Shown: positions 42,599 to 51,352 of the stretch, in pieces | How positions within the stretch are numbered: the stretch's first letter is position 1 | Layout: each line of letters begins with the position of its first letter | Source of the DNA: Streptomyces sp. MNU76 | Lineage (GTDB): Bacteria; Actinomycetota; Actinomycetes; Streptomycetales; Streptomycetaceae | NCBI RefSeq assembly: GCF_020982545.1 | Contig: NZ_JAJKLK010000019.1 | Span: 124,001-188,000 of the forward strand | Direction of reading: 5' to 3' | DNA length: 64,000 nt | The notes under the pieces: model-generated | What the model saw: only the letters and a program-made list of their open reading frames with translations | Told to the model about the DNA's origin: nothing | Databases searched by the model: none | Program-made: the position numbers and the translations under genes

Positions 42599-42787
42599 TC
42601 ACCATGTGGCGCGCACCTGGCGGATGATCCGTCGGCGCAACCGCACCCTGCGGCTGCCGTCACGCAGCAGGCTCAGTCGGTCCAACTCCCAGTGTCCGTA
42701 CTCGGCATGGTCCGTCAGCAGGCGTGTGGCGTCCTTGCGGGAGACCCCGCGCGGTACGTACACGTCGACAAATTCGTATTCCGGCAT
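42599..42787 (-). CDS. DUF5703-family small basic protein
   Basis: A 62-residue conserved actinobacterial protein: YEFVDVYVPRGVSRKDATRL, then GHWELDRLSL and a very basic end (RRVRLRRRIIRQVRATW). Its function is unknown; the basic tail could bind nucleic acid. It is divergent from the acidic-tail gene at 42836, 48 nt away. Confidence 0.8.
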   Translation of the reverse strand: MPEYEFVDVYVPRGVSRKDATRLLTDHAEYGHWELDRLSLLRDGSRRVRLRRRIIRQVRATW

Positions 42788-42822
42788 CGGTATCTATTGT
42801 GCGGGCTGGGGCCCGGTACGGA

Positions 42823-42828
42823 TAGCGT
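42823..42828 (+). promoter_or_regulatory. -10 element for a leaderless transcript
   Basis: TAGCGT ends seven nt before the ATG at 42836, and there is no ribosome site, the usual arrangement of leaderless genes in Streptomyces. Confidence 0.4.
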
Positions 42829-42835
42829 CTGCACT

Positions 42836-43525
42836 ATGTCTGATGCTGCGCAGCCCACCGCTGCCGAGGTACGCGCCGCCGCCGAGGCGGTCAAGACCGC
42901 GCTCGACCGCCACCTGGCGGCGGTCGAACGCCGGTCGGGGGAGGACGACCCGGCCGTCTACGAGGCGTTCAACGAGCTGGCCGCGGCCGCCGAGGAGTAC
43001 GACGAACTGCTCTACGACCGCTATGACGAGGTCACTCCCTTCGAGATCCCCGGCACCGAGGACAGGCCGCCGTACATCGGCCCCGACGAGCCCGGCGCGC
43101 TCAGTGTGCTGATCCGCCGGGACTACACGGTGGGCGAGCCGCAGCGGCTGCTGGCACAGGCGCAACGCGTGGAGGCGGCCGAGGAGCCGGCCGGCACCGG
43201 CGGGGCGGCGAGCACGGTGCTCGGCGCCCTCGGCGTGCTGTTCGGGGAGTTCGAACCGGACGAGATCGCCTCCCGGCACAAGGAGTTCGGTCTGGAGGAA
43301 GGGGACTCCACGCTCTGGGTGACTGCAGCGGACGATGCCGCCGAGCCCGGTGAGTGGCTGGAGGCGCCCTTCGAAGGGGTCGACGGGCAGCAGGTCGTCT
43401 GCCGCTTCGACGTCAGCGCGGTCTTCGACGACGAGCCGGACGACGACGACCTCGACGACGACGTCACGCTCGCGGCGGAGCTGGACGAGGACGAGGATCT
43501 GGAACCGCTGGACGTGGACCGGTAG
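42836..43525 (+). CDS. Conserved hypothetical protein with an acidic C-terminus
   Basis: A 229-residue soluble protein of unknown function. The first 90 residues are helical and charged (VRAAAEAVKTALDRHLAAVE), then a beta-rich part (LSVLIRRDYTVGEPQRLL, LWVTAADD, QVVCRFDVSAVF) and a tail made almost entirely of Asp, Glu and Leu. Such tails often act as protein-interaction or charge-mimic elements. It appears to be read from a leaderless mRNA. Confidence 0.75.
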   Translation: MSDAAQPTAAEVRAAAEAVKTALDRHLAAVERRSGEDDPAVYEAFNELAAAAEEYDELLYDRYDEVTPFEIPGTEDRPPYIGPDEPGALSVLIRRDYTVGEPQRLLAQAQRVEAAEEPAGTGGAASTVLGALGVLFGEFEPDEIASRHKEFGLEEGDSTLWVTAADDAAEPGEWLEAPFEGVDGQQVVCRFDVSAVFDDEPDDDDLDDDVTLAAELDEDEDLEPLDVDR

Positions 43526-43596
43526 GGGCCCAGCGGGCGGGGCGCCTCGGAGCTCGGGGCGTCCGTCGTCGGGCGGCCTCGGTCGTGCGTGGTCGC

Positions 43597-43616
43597 TCGC
43601 GCAGTTCCCCGCGCCC
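43597..43616. repeat. Copy of the dispersed CGCGCAGTTCC repeat
   Basis: TCGCGCAGTTCCCCGCGCCC between two convergent genes. A nearby AAGGGCGGCC-type self-complementary stretch could extend the hairpin into a bidirectional terminator. Confidence 0.55.
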
Positions 43617-43679
43617 TTTGAAGGGCGGCCCCGCGCCCCTGAAGGCGGCCCTCGCGGGCCGCCCTGGGGACGCGTGATG

Positions 43680-45992
43680 TCAATCGGCCGACGGCACCTG
43701 GGTCTTGAGCAGTGCCGGCAGCCGGGTGGTGCGTGGCTTCGCGGGGATCTCGGCGACCGCGCGGGGCAGGGCCTGCTCCACCCCGTGCACGACGGACAGG
43801 TGCCGCTCGGCGCGGCCGAAGGCCGTGTAGACCCAGGGGCGCGTGAGGGCCTGCGCCGCGTCACCCGGCAGCACCACCACCGCCGCCGGCCACCGGTGTC
43901 CCACGGCCTGGTGCGCGGTCAGCGCCCACCCGTGCCGCACGGTCTGCTCCACCCGCTCCTTCGGTACGACCACGGCCACACCGGCGCACTCCAGGTGCAG
44001 CCCCTCGGCGTCGGCCTTCACCACCCGGCCGGGAGTCGTACGACCCGGGGCGGGGGAGTGGGCCACACGGTCGCCCGGGTCGAAGCCGCCGAAACGGCCC
44101 GGTCCGGGGTTCAGCCGCTCCTTGAGCGCGGCGTTCAGCGCACGCGTACCGGCGGCGCCCCCGTGCCCGGGGGTGAGCACCTGGACCTGTTCGGCCGGGA
44201 TCCCGAACGCCCTCGGCACCGAGTCCACGACGAGCTGCGCGGTCCGGTGCACGGCCTCACCGGCGTCCCGCACCGGCACGATCACGACCTCCTTGCCGGG
44301 CGCGTCGACCTGGTTCAGCTCGCCGATGCCGATGCCGGAGACCAGTTCACCGATCGGCCCGGGGTCGGGTGTCCGCGAGGCCACCTGCGGGCAGGTCCGG
44401 GCGGCGAGCAGATCGGCGAAGACCCGGCCGGGCCCGGCGGACCAGAGCACTCCCGGGTCGCCGCTGAGCACCAGCCGGGAACCGTCGGGCATCGATTCGA
44501 CGAGCAGCGCGGCGGTCTCGACGTCCAACTGGGGCGCGTCCAGCACCACGAGCAGATCCAGGTCGAGCGCGCCCTCCATGTCACGGCCTGGTCCCTCGGC
44601 GCCGGACAGCAGCCCGGCGAGGGTCGCCACGGCGGTGTCGCCCCCCTCGGCGGGGTCCCCGCCGTCGGCGGAGCCCAGCTGTGCGGCGAAGCGGCGCACA
44701 CCGTCCGCGCTGTGCGTCGCCGCGTACGCCCGCAGTCCGAGCGACCGGGCGGCCGTGACGAGCGCCGCCGGCTCCGCGCGGGCCGCCTCGCCGCCGGTGT
44801 GCAGCACGAGCCCGTGCCCCGCGACGGCGCGGATCAGCTCGGCGGCGGAGCGCGGTGCCGACGCGGCCGCCGAGGACCAGTCGACCGGATCGTCCTTATC
44901 GTCCTTGGGCAGGGAGTTCATGACGCGGGCGAGGCCGTCGGCGAGGCTCTCCTCGGCGAGGGCGTACCGTTCCAGGCCGATGAGGACGCGGACCGGGCGC
45001 TCCTCCTCGGCCTCGCCGTCCTCGCCCTCGTCGTCGGCTGGAGAGTCGGCGGCCGGTCCGGGGGGCGGTGTGGGACGTTGCGCGGCCGGGGCGTCGTCCA
45101 GGGCGTCCTGGAACACCAGGGCCTCGCCCTCGGCCACGGTGCTCTGGACGGCCTCGTCGGGGTCGGGGACGGAACGCCGACCGAGCGCGCCGACCAGGGC
45201 CGGGGCCTCCAGCGCCGTGTGCCCGGCCACGGCGGCCTGCTCCAGCAGCCAGACAGTGACCGCCCGGCCCCGCCGCTCGTCGTCCGGGCCGCACTCGGCG
45301 CCGAGCAGGGCCCGCGCGAACCCGTCCGCCTGCTCGGGCCGTACGCCCGGAACGCGCAGCAATTGCCAGGGATCCTCGCGCAGCAGGGCGCCCGCGCCCT
45401 CGCCGAGCGCCTCGGCGACCTGCGGCACCAGTTCCTGAGGAGCACCGCCCTCGGCCAGCACCGCGCGCACCGCCTCGACGGTCTCGCCCGACGGAACCGC
45501 CGCACCGGCCGGGGGCGCCACGGGCTGCGGTCGCCGCGCCGGTTCCGGTGCGGGCGGACGCGGCGCGGGCTCCGGCTCGTCGAAGACGGTGGCCGTGGGC
45601 TTTCGGCCGCCCTCCACGGCCCGTACGGCGGCCAGTAGATCGGCGGCCGTCCCGCTGAGCTTGGCTCCGCTCGTGATCGGTTCCTTCTTCTCCGCCTTGC
45701 GCCGCTCGATCCGCTCCCGCTCAAGCCGCTGGGCCGCCAACTCGGCCTGCGCCTCGGAGACTTCGGAGGCGCCTTCGGACCCGCCTCCGGACGCGGCTCC
45801 GGATGTTTCGGATGCGCCTTCGGACGGGTCTCCGGAGGCTTCGGAGACGCTTTCGGGTGCGCCCGGGTCGTCGGTGTCGGCGGAGCCTTCCGGAGTGCTC
45901 CCGGCGGTTGCGTCGTCGGGTGCGTCGGAGCGCGTGGTGTCGCCCTGGCCCCCCGGCTCGTCCGTCCCCGTGGTCGCGGGCTCCGTGCTCAC
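43680..45992 (-). CDS. RecD-like helicase-fold protein with degenerate ATPase motifs
   Basis: A 770-residue protein. After a long Ser/Glu/Gly-rich region come helix-hairpin-helix-like segments (DPWQLLRVPGVRPEQADGFA) as in RecD2. The Walker A position reads VLHTGGEAARAEPA with no GKT, and Walker B reads VVLDAPQLD without the usual Glu. The C-terminal RecD/UvrD-type part is preserved (WALTAHQAVGHRWPAAVVVL, TAFGRAERHLSVV). It probably binds DNA or a partner but does not hydrolyse ATP in the normal way (inference). Its GTG overlaps the stop of the aldo/keto reductase gene (GTGA), so the two are coupled. Confidence 0.78.
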   Translation of the reverse strand: MSTEPATTGTDEPGGQGDTTRSDAPDDATAGSTPEGSADTDDPGAPESVSEASGDPSEGASETSGAASGGGSEGASEVSEAQAELAAQRLERERIERRKAEKKEPITSGAKLSGTAADLLAAVRAVEGGRKPTATVFDEPEPAPRPPAPEPARRPQPVAPPAGAAVPSGETVEAVRAVLAEGGAPQELVPQVAEALGEGAGALLREDPWQLLRVPGVRPEQADGFARALLGAECGPDDERRGRAVTVWLLEQAAVAGHTALEAPALVGALGRRSVPDPDEAVQSTVAEGEALVFQDALDDAPAAQRPTPPPGPAADSPADDEGEDGEAEEERPVRVLIGLERYALAEESLADGLARVMNSLPKDDKDDPVDWSSAAASAPRSAAELIRAVAGHGLVLHTGGEAARAEPAALVTAARSLGLRAYAATHSADGVRRFAAQLGSADGGDPAEGGDTAVATLAGLLSGAEGPGRDMEGALDLDLLVVLDAPQLDVETAALLVESMPDGSRLVLSGDPGVLWSAGPGRVFADLLAARTCPQVASRTPDPGPIGELVSGIGIGELNQVDAPGKEVVIVPVRDAGEAVHRTAQLVVDSVPRAFGIPAEQVQVLTPGHGGAAGTRALNAALKERLNPGPGRFGGFDPGDRVAHSPAPGRTTPGRVVKADAEGLHLECAGVAVVVPKERVEQTVRHGWALTAHQAVGHRWPAAVVVLPGDAAQALTRPWVYTAFGRAERHLSVVHGVEQALPRAVAEIPAKPRTTRLPALLKTQVPSAD

Positions 45993-46972
45993 AGCGTGCT
46001 CCAGTCGTGATCGGGATAGCGGTGCACGGGCGCCGACACATCGTCGAGAGCCCGGCAGATCTCGTCAGGAAGACTAAGGCTCTCCACTGACAATGCCCCC
46101 GAGAGCTGCAGCGCGTTGCGCGCGCCGATGATGGGCGCGGCCACGCCGGGCCGGTCGCGCACCCAGGCGAGGGCCACCTGGAGCGGGGTCACGGCGAGAC
46201 CGTCCGCGGCGGTCTGCACCGCCTCCACGATGCTGGTCGCCGTCTCGTCGAGGTAGGGCGCGACGAACGGCGCCATGTGCTCGGAGCCGCCCCGGGAGTC
46301 GGGTGGCGTGATGTGGCGGTACTTGGCGGTCAGCACCCCACGTCCCAGCGGCGACGAGGGGAGCAGGCCGACGCCCAGGTCCAGCGCGGCGGGCAGCACC
46401 TCGCGCTCGACGCCGCGTTGCAGCAGGGAGTACTCCAGCTGCGTACTGGCCAGGCGGGTGCGTATGCCGGGGGCCGCGAGCTGCCAGGTGGCCGCCTTCG
46501 CCAGCTGCCAGCCGCAGAAGTTGGAGACGCCGACGTACCGGGCCCGGCCGCTGCTGACGGCCAGGTCGAGGGCCTGGAGCGTCTCGTCGAGCGGTGTCTC
46601 GGGGTCGTAGGCGTGGATGTGCCAGAGGTCGACGTAGTCCGTGCCGAGGCGGGCGAGGGAGGCGTCCAGGGCGGCGAGCAGATGGCCCCGGGAACCGTCG
46701 AAACGGCGGTCGGGGTCCGGGACGCTGCCGGCCTTCGTGGAGATGACCAGGTCGCGGCGGGGTACCAGACCGTCCATCAACTGCCCGAGCAGATACTCGG
46801 CTTCGCCGTCCCCGTAGACGTCGGCCGTGTCCACGAGGGTGCCGCCCGCCTCCCAGAACACCTTCAACATGTCCGCGGCGTCATGCTCGTCCGTGTCGCG
46901 GCCCCACGTCAGGGTGCCGAGCCCGATCCGGGACACGCGCAGGCCGGTACGGCCGAGATGCCTCTGCTCCAT
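45989..46972 (-). CDS. Aldo/keto reductase
   Basis: A 327-residue NADPH-dependent TIM-barrel oxidoreductase. The catalytic Asp/Tyr region DTADVYGDGEAEYLLG, Lys in ISTKAG and His in DLWHIHAYDPETP are all present, as is the cofactor site PIIGARNALQL. The ATG giving MEQRHLG is chosen; upstream sequence carries the DnaA-box inverted repeat. Its stop codon is overlapped by the GTG of the RecD-like gene. Confidence 0.88.
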   Translation of the reverse strand: MEQRHLGRTGLRVSRIGLGTLTWGRDTDEHDAADMLKVFWEAGGTLVDTADVYGDGEAEYLLGQLMDGLVPRRDLVISTKAGSVPDPDRRFDGSRGHLLAALDASLARLGTDYVDLWHIHAYDPETPLDETLQALDLAVSSGRARYVGVSNFCGWQLAKAATWQLAAPGIRTRLASTQLEYSLLQRGVEREVLPAALDLGVGLLPSSPLGRGVLTAKYRHITPPDSRGGSEHMAPFVAPYLDETATSIVEAVQTAADGLAVTPLQVALAWVRDRPGVAAPIIGARNALQLSGALSVESLSLPDEICRALDDVSAPVHRYPDHDWSTL

Positions 46973-47009
46973 GAACGCCGAGATTACTGGCCACGGTTCG
47001 CCGTGTGGG

Positions 47010-47058
47010 GGCCTGTGGACAACGGATTTCCCCAAGGAGCGTTCGTTGTCCACAGGCC
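47010..47058. promoter_or_regulatory. Two consensus DnaA boxes in a perfect inverted repeat
   Basis: GGCCTGTGGACAACG and its exact complement, 19 nt apart. Each arm contains TTGTCCACA, the Streptomyces DnaA-box consensus, in opposite orientations (47014-47022 and 47046-47054). It lies between divergent genes and could be a DnaA binding site or an operator for them. Confidence 0.55.
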
Positions 47059-47071
47059 TGGTGGGGGCTGG

Positions 47072-47092
47072 TCGCGCAGTTCCCACTCGCCC
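47072..47092. repeat. Copy of the dispersed CGCGCAGTTCC repeat
   Basis: TCGCGCAGTTCCCACTCGCC, a diverged single copy between divergent genes. Confidence 0.5.
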
Positions 47093-47196
47093 GCACTCGC
47101 CACACAACCTGCGTCTCCGGAACTCTGGCGCGGCACAGCCCGGTAGGGTCGGCGGGACAAAGACGTTACTGATCGGTATGGGGAAGGCGGGTCTAT

Positions 47197-48252
47197 ATGA
47201 AGCTCGGGATCAACCTCGGCTACTGGGGCGCCGGAATGGATGGGGACAACCTGGCCGTGGCCCAGGAGGCCGACCGCCTGGGGTACGCGGTCTGCTGGGC
47301 GGCGGAGGCCTACGGCTCGGACGCCGCCACCGTGCTCAGCTGGGTCGCCGCCAAGACCGACCGCATCGACGTGGGCTCCGCCATCTTCCAGATCCCGGCC
47401 CGCCAGCCCGCGATGACCGCGATGACCGCCGCGACGCTGGACTCGCTCTCCGGCGGCCGCTTCCGCCTCGGCCTCGGCGTCTCCGGCCCCCAGGTCTCGG
47501 AGGGCTGGTACGGGGTCAAGTTCGACAAGCCGCTCGCCCGCACCCGCGAGTACGTGGAGATCGTCCGCAAGGCGATGACCCGTGAGCGCCTGTCGCACGA
47601 CGGCGAGCACTGGACGCTGCCGCTGCCCGGCGGCCCCGGCAAGCCGCTGAAGCTGACCGTGCACCCCACCCGTGAGCACATCCCGCTGTACATCGCCGCG
47701 ATCGGCCCGAAGAACCTGGAGCAGACCGGCGAGATCGCCGACGGCGCCCTGCTGATCTTCCCCTCGGCCGCGCACCTGGAGGACACGGCGATCAAGTACC
47801 TGCGGGCGGGACGGGAGAAGGCCGGCAAGACCCTCGATGGGTTCGACGTCTGCCCGACCCTGCCCCTCGCCGTCGGCGCCGACAAGGACGTGGCGACGCT
47901 CGCCGACACCTTCCGCCCGTACACCGCGCTGTACGTCGGCGGCATGGGCAGCCGCAAGCAGAACTTCTACAACCAGCTCGCCCAGCGCATGGGGTACGAG
48001 AAGGAGGCGGCCGAGATCCAGGACAAGTACCTGGCGGGCGACAAGACCGGGGCCGAGGCGGCCATTCCGCACGAGCTGATCGACCAGACCGCGCTGCTCG
48101 GGTCGGTGGAGCGCATCGCCGACCGGATGAAGGCCTACGCCGCGGCCGGGGTCACCACCCTCACCCTCGCCCCCGCGGGGTTCACCCTGGACGAGCGGAT
48201 CGCCTCGCTCCGGGCCGGCACCGAGGCCATGGAGCTGGCCGGGCTCGCGTAA
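47197..48252 (+). CDS. LLM-class F420-dependent oxidoreductase
   Basis: A 351-residue luciferase-like TIM-barrel enzyme using F420 (the common cofactor for this branch in actinobacteria). Landmarks are LGYAVCWAAEAYGSDA, SAIFQIPARQPAMTAMTAATLD, SGGRFRLGLGVSGPQVSEGW and the closing GVTTLTLAP. Substrate unknown. The ATG at 47197 gives the family-typical start MKLGINLGYWG. Confidence 0.87.
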   Translation: MKLGINLGYWGAGMDGDNLAVAQEADRLGYAVCWAAEAYGSDAATVLSWVAAKTDRIDVGSAIFQIPARQPAMTAMTAATLDSLSGGRFRLGLGVSGPQVSEGWYGVKFDKPLARTREYVEIVRKAMTRERLSHDGEHWTLPLPGGPGKPLKLTVHPTREHIPLYIAAIGPKNLEQTGEIADGALLIFPSAAHLEDTAIKYLRAGREKAGKTLDGFDVCPTLPLAVGADKDVATLADTFRPYTALYVGGMGSRKQNFYNQLAQRMGYEKEAAEIQDKYLAGDKTGAEAAIPHELIDQTALLGSVERIADRMKAYAAAGVTTLTLAPAGFTLDERIASLRAGTEAMELAGLA

Positions 48253-48530
48253 CCCGAACGGAGCAGCGACCGACGCGCCCCGAAACCGGCAGGAATCGGC
48301 CGGACCGGGGGCTCGGAAAGTTCCGCGGCCGTGGTGGGGGCTCGGGGTCTTCCCCGCCACGGCCGTCACGGAGGACAACGCGGCGCGTCCCGCTCGGTTA
48401 CGCGTTCGCGCCGCCCCGGCATCCTTCGTTCGGCGGATTTGTCCGACACAGCTGTTGCCCGGCTCCTGTTACCCCATTTGACTCGTTTTCTGCAGGACCC
48501 CTCCAGGACCCCTGCAGAGAGGTGCCTCAG

Positions 48531-49319
48531 ATGCTTTCGGCCAAGAGTCTCTTCCAGGAGATCATCGACAACGACGAGTCGTTCCGGCTGTTCTGCTCGA
48601 TCGCCGCCAGCGGCGAGACACAGGGCGGCTGGGAGAACGCGCGCATCGCGGCGCTCGTCCCGCAGAGCGAGCGCGCACTCGCACCGAAGATCACGCGCCA
48701 CGGCGCGGACGAGGACAAACACGGGCGGATCTTCAACGCCCTCATGAAGAAGCGCGGCCTCCGACCGGTGGAGGTCCCGCCCGAGACCGACTACACGATG
48801 CTCCTCGAACGCCGCGGCATCGGCCTCGCACACGAGAAGCTCAAGGCCGACCAGGCCCTGACACAGCGGGACATCATCGTCTACCTGTCCCACAGCCGGG
48901 TCACCGAACAGCGTGCCGCCGACCAGATGGTGATGCTCCGCAAGCACTTCGCGGACCACCCCGAGATCGGCAAGGCCGTCCGGATGATCTCCGACGACGA
49001 GGACAACCACCTCGCGTACACCCACGAGGAACTGCTGCGCTACGCGGCCGCCGGACACGGCCGCCTGATCCAGCGGACCCTGCGCGAGTGCGCGCTCGCC
49101 GAGATCGCCGTGTACCGGGACGTCAGCCTCGCCGTGATGGACCGCATGGGGCGCGTCCTCGGCTGGCCGAAGGCGAAGGCCGCCGTCCTCGCGGCGGGCA
49201 TCCACGCCGCGTACGCCTACGAGCGGGCCTTCGGCTGGCGCCGCTTGGTGACCCTGGCGATGCCGGAACGCCGCGATGCCCTGGGCGGACCGGCGACCGC
49301 GGCCCCGGAGTTCGCCTGA
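48531..49319 (+). CDS. Ferritin-like domain protein
   Basis: A 262-residue mostly helical protein with repeated carboxylate/His pairs suitable for a di-iron centre (HGADEDKHGRIF, SRVTEQRAADQM, ISDDEDNHLAYTHEEL, AEIAVYRD). This fits ferritin-like oxygenase or peroxidase families. The ATG at 48531 with GAGAGG is preferred to one 9 nt upstream. The 278-nt upstream gap holds a GGCCGTGG/CCACGGCC stem near 48330. Confidence 0.75.
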   Translation: MLSAKSLFQEIIDNDESFRLFCSIAASGETQGGWENARIAALVPQSERALAPKITRHGADEDKHGRIFNALMKKRGLRPVEVPPETDYTMLLERRGIGLAHEKLKADQALTQRDIIVYLSHSRVTEQRAADQMVMLRKHFADHPEIGKAVRMISDDEDNHLAYTHEELLRYAAAGHGRLIQRTLRECALAEIAVYRDVSLAVMDRMGRVLGWPKAKAAVLAAGIHAAYAYERAFGWRRLVTLAMPERRDALGGPATAAPEFA

Positions 49320-49333
49320 GGGCCTCGCGCACC

Positions 49334-49372
49334 CGTACGCGCGTGGGGCGCCGCCGCCCACGCGCGCGTACG
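49334..49372. terminator. Bidirectional terminator between convergent genes
   Basis: CGTACGCGCGTGGG and CCCACGCGCGCGTACG pair with a small bulge across a 9-nt loop, between the ferritin-like gene and corA. Confidence 0.6.
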
Positions 49373-49431
49373 GCACCGCGTACGCCGCGTACGGCACGAG
49401 GGCGGCACACGGCTGCGTGGGGTCCTCAGAG

Positions 49432-50427
49432 CTACAGCCAGCCCCGCCGCCTGAAGAGCCGGTACACCAGCACCTCCGTCATGACCATCAGCGCCATCAG
49501 CGCCGGGTACGACCACACCCAGCGCAGTTCGGGCATGTGCTCGAAGTTCATGCCGTAGACACCGGCGGCCATCGTCGGAATCGCGGCCATCGCCGCCCAG
49601 GCCGAGATCTTCCGCATGTCGTCGTTCTGACGGACGCTCATCTGCGCGAGATGGGCGGAGAGGATGTCGGAGACCAGCCGGTCCAGGCCCTCGACGGACT
49701 CGTTGACGCGGGTGAGGTGGTCGTTGACGTCACGGAAGAAGGGCTGGGCCTTCTCCTCGACGAAGGGCACCGCGAGGGTGGAGGTGCCGGTGCCCGACAG
49801 CCGGACGAGCGGTGCGGCGAGCGGGCCGGTGGCCCGGCGGAACTCCAGGACCTGGCGTTTGAAGGTGTAGATCCGGGACGCCGTGTTCCGTGAGCCGCCG
49901 ACGTCGGGGGAGAAGACCTCCGTCTCCAGTTCCTCCAGGTCGGTCTGGAGCTCGGTCGCCACCTCCAGATAGTGGTCGACCGTGGCGTCCGTGATCGCGT
50001 ACAGCACGGACGTGGGCCCCTTCCCGAGCAGTTCGGGCTCCTGCTCCAAGCGCCGTCGTACGACAGCCAGGGGGGAGCCGTCGCCGTGGCGGACGGTCAC
50101 GACGAAGGCGTGGCCGAGGAAGACCATCACCTCACCGCTGGTCACGGTGTCACTGGCCGGCTCGTACACGACCGGCTTGAGGACCATGAACAGCGAGTCG
50201 TCGTACACCTCCAGCTTGGGCCGCTGGTGGGCCTTCAGGGCGTCCTCCACGGCCAGCGGATGCAGCGCGAACTCCTCGGTGACCAGGGCGAACTCCTTCT
50301 CCGACGGCTCGTGCAGGCCGATCCACACGAAGCCGCCCGAGGCACGGGCGGCGGCCAGGGCGTCGGAGAGGTTCTCGGGGCCCTCGGTGCGGTGCCCGTC
50401 GCGGTAGACGGCGCAGTCGACGATCAC
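49432..50427 (-). CDS. corA: CorA-family magnesium/cobalt transporter
   Basis: A 331-residue ion channel. The large cytoplasmic N-terminal domain is followed by two C-terminal membrane helices, the first ending in the pore signature YGMNFEHMPELRW (GMN). The GTG that yields MIVDCAVYRDG is chosen because AAAGGAA precedes it at the right distance; ten codons upstream, the longer frame would start inside the DnaA-box array. Confidence 0.9.
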   Translation of the reverse strand: MIVDCAVYRDGHRTEGPENLSDALAAARASGGFVWIGLHEPSEKEFALVTEEFALHPLAVEDALKAHQRPKLEVYDDSLFMVLKPVVYEPASDTVTSGEVMVFLGHAFVVTVRHGDGSPLAVVRRRLEQEPELLGKGPTSVLYAITDATVDHYLEVATELQTDLEELETEVFSPDVGGSRNTASRIYTFKRQVLEFRRATGPLAAPLVRLSGTGTSTLAVPFVEEKAQPFFRDVNDHLTRVNESVEGLDRLVSDILSAHLAQMSVRQNDDMRKISAWAAMAAIPTMAAGVYGMNFEHMPELRWVWSYPALMALMVMTEVLVYRLFRRRGWL

Positions 50428-50449
50428 GGGGAGTTCCTTTCGCAGGGCC

Positions 50450-50532
50450 TTGTCCACAGAGCGTTGTCCACGGAGCCTTGTGCACGGAGCGTTGTCGCAG
50501 AGCCTCGTTCACCGAGCGTTGTCCACAGGGCC
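50450..50532. repeat. Tandem array of DnaA-box-like sites, 14-bp period
   Basis: Six direct units start at 50450, 50464, 50478, 50492, 50505 and 50519: TTGTCCACAGAGCG, TTGTCCACGGAGCC, TTGTGCACGGAGCG, TTGTCGCAGAGCC, TCGTTCACCGAGCG, TTGTCCACAGGGCC. The first and last contain the full Streptomyces DnaA consensus TTGTCCACA; the inner ones are diverged. The array lies between divergent corA and the phosphatase gene. DnaA-box clusters away from oriC are known in Streptomyces to restrain initiation. Confidence 0.7.
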
Positions 50533-50555
50533 GGGGCCTGCGTCGGGCGGGCGTC

Positions 50556-50561
50556 TAGGCT
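50556..50561 (+). promoter_or_regulatory. -10 element for a leaderless transcript
   Basis: TAGGCT ends seven nt before the phosphatase ATG at 50569, just beyond the DnaA-box array. Confidence 0.45.
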
Positions 50562-50568
50562 GGGGCGC

Positions 50569-51255
50569 ATGCCCACGTTGATCCTTGTCCGGCACGGACG
50601 TTCCACCGCCAACACCGAGGGTGTGCTCGCCGGGTGGACGCCCGGGGTCGCGCTCGACGAGCGTGGCGCCGCGCAGGCCGCGGCGCTGCCCGGCCGCCTC
50701 GCCGGGCTGCCGATCGCCGAGGTCGTCACCAGCCCGCTCCAGCGCTGCCAGGAGACGGTCCGGCCGCTGCTGGACGCCCGGCCCGGTCTCGCCGCGCACA
50801 CCGACGAGCGCATCGGCGAGTGCGACTACGGCGACTGGTCCGGCCGCAAGCTCGCCGAGTTGAACGACGAGCCGCTGATGGAGGTCGTCCAGGCGTATCC
50901 GACGGCGGCCGCGTTCCCCGGCGGGGAGTCGATGCGGGCCATGCAGCACCGGGCCGCGGAGGCGGTCCGCGAGTGGAACGCGCGCGTGGAGCGCGAGCAC
51001 GGTGCCGACGCCGTGTACGTGATGTGCTCGCACGGCGACATCATCAAGTCGCTCGTCGCCGACGCACTCGGACTTCATCTGGACCTCTTCCAGCGGATCT
51101 CTGTCGAACCGTGTTCCATCACCGCGATCCGTTACACCCGACTCAGGCCGTTTCTCGTCCGGCTCGGCGACACCGGGAACTTCTCGTCCCTGGCGCCGCG
51201 CGAGGAGCCCCCGAGCGGTGACGCGACCGTGGGGGGCGGTGCGGGGGCACCGTGA
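50569..51255 (+). CDS. Histidine phosphatase, MSMEG_4193 type
   Basis: A 228-residue phosphoglycerate-mutase-fold enzyme. The catalytic motif is LVRHGRSTAN, with Arg and Glu in SPLQRCQETV and ECDYGDWSG, and the second His in VMCSHGDIIKS. It belongs to the MSMEG_4193 subgroup, which in actinobacteria is found next to DUF3090 and SCO1664-type genes, exactly as here. The transcript is probably leaderless. Function of this subgroup is not established. Confidence 0.88.
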   Translation: MPTLILVRHGRSTANTEGVLAGWTPGVALDERGAAQAAALPGRLAGLPIAEVVTSPLQRCQETVRPLLDARPGLAAHTDERIGECDYGDWSGRKLAELNDEPLMEVVQAYPTAAAFPGGESMRAMQHRAAEAVREWNARVEREHGADAVYVMCSHGDIIKSLVADALGLHLDLFQRISVEPCSITAIRYTRLRPFLVRLGDTGNFSSLAPREEPPSGDATVGGGAGAP

Positions 51256-51352
51256 TCGTCAACCGCAGTAGGGTGAAGCGGTCGCGGCGGCACTGAACCC
51301 CCTCAGCAGCCGGCGCGTTCGGTCCCGACGTCGATTCCAATGGAGACAGGAC

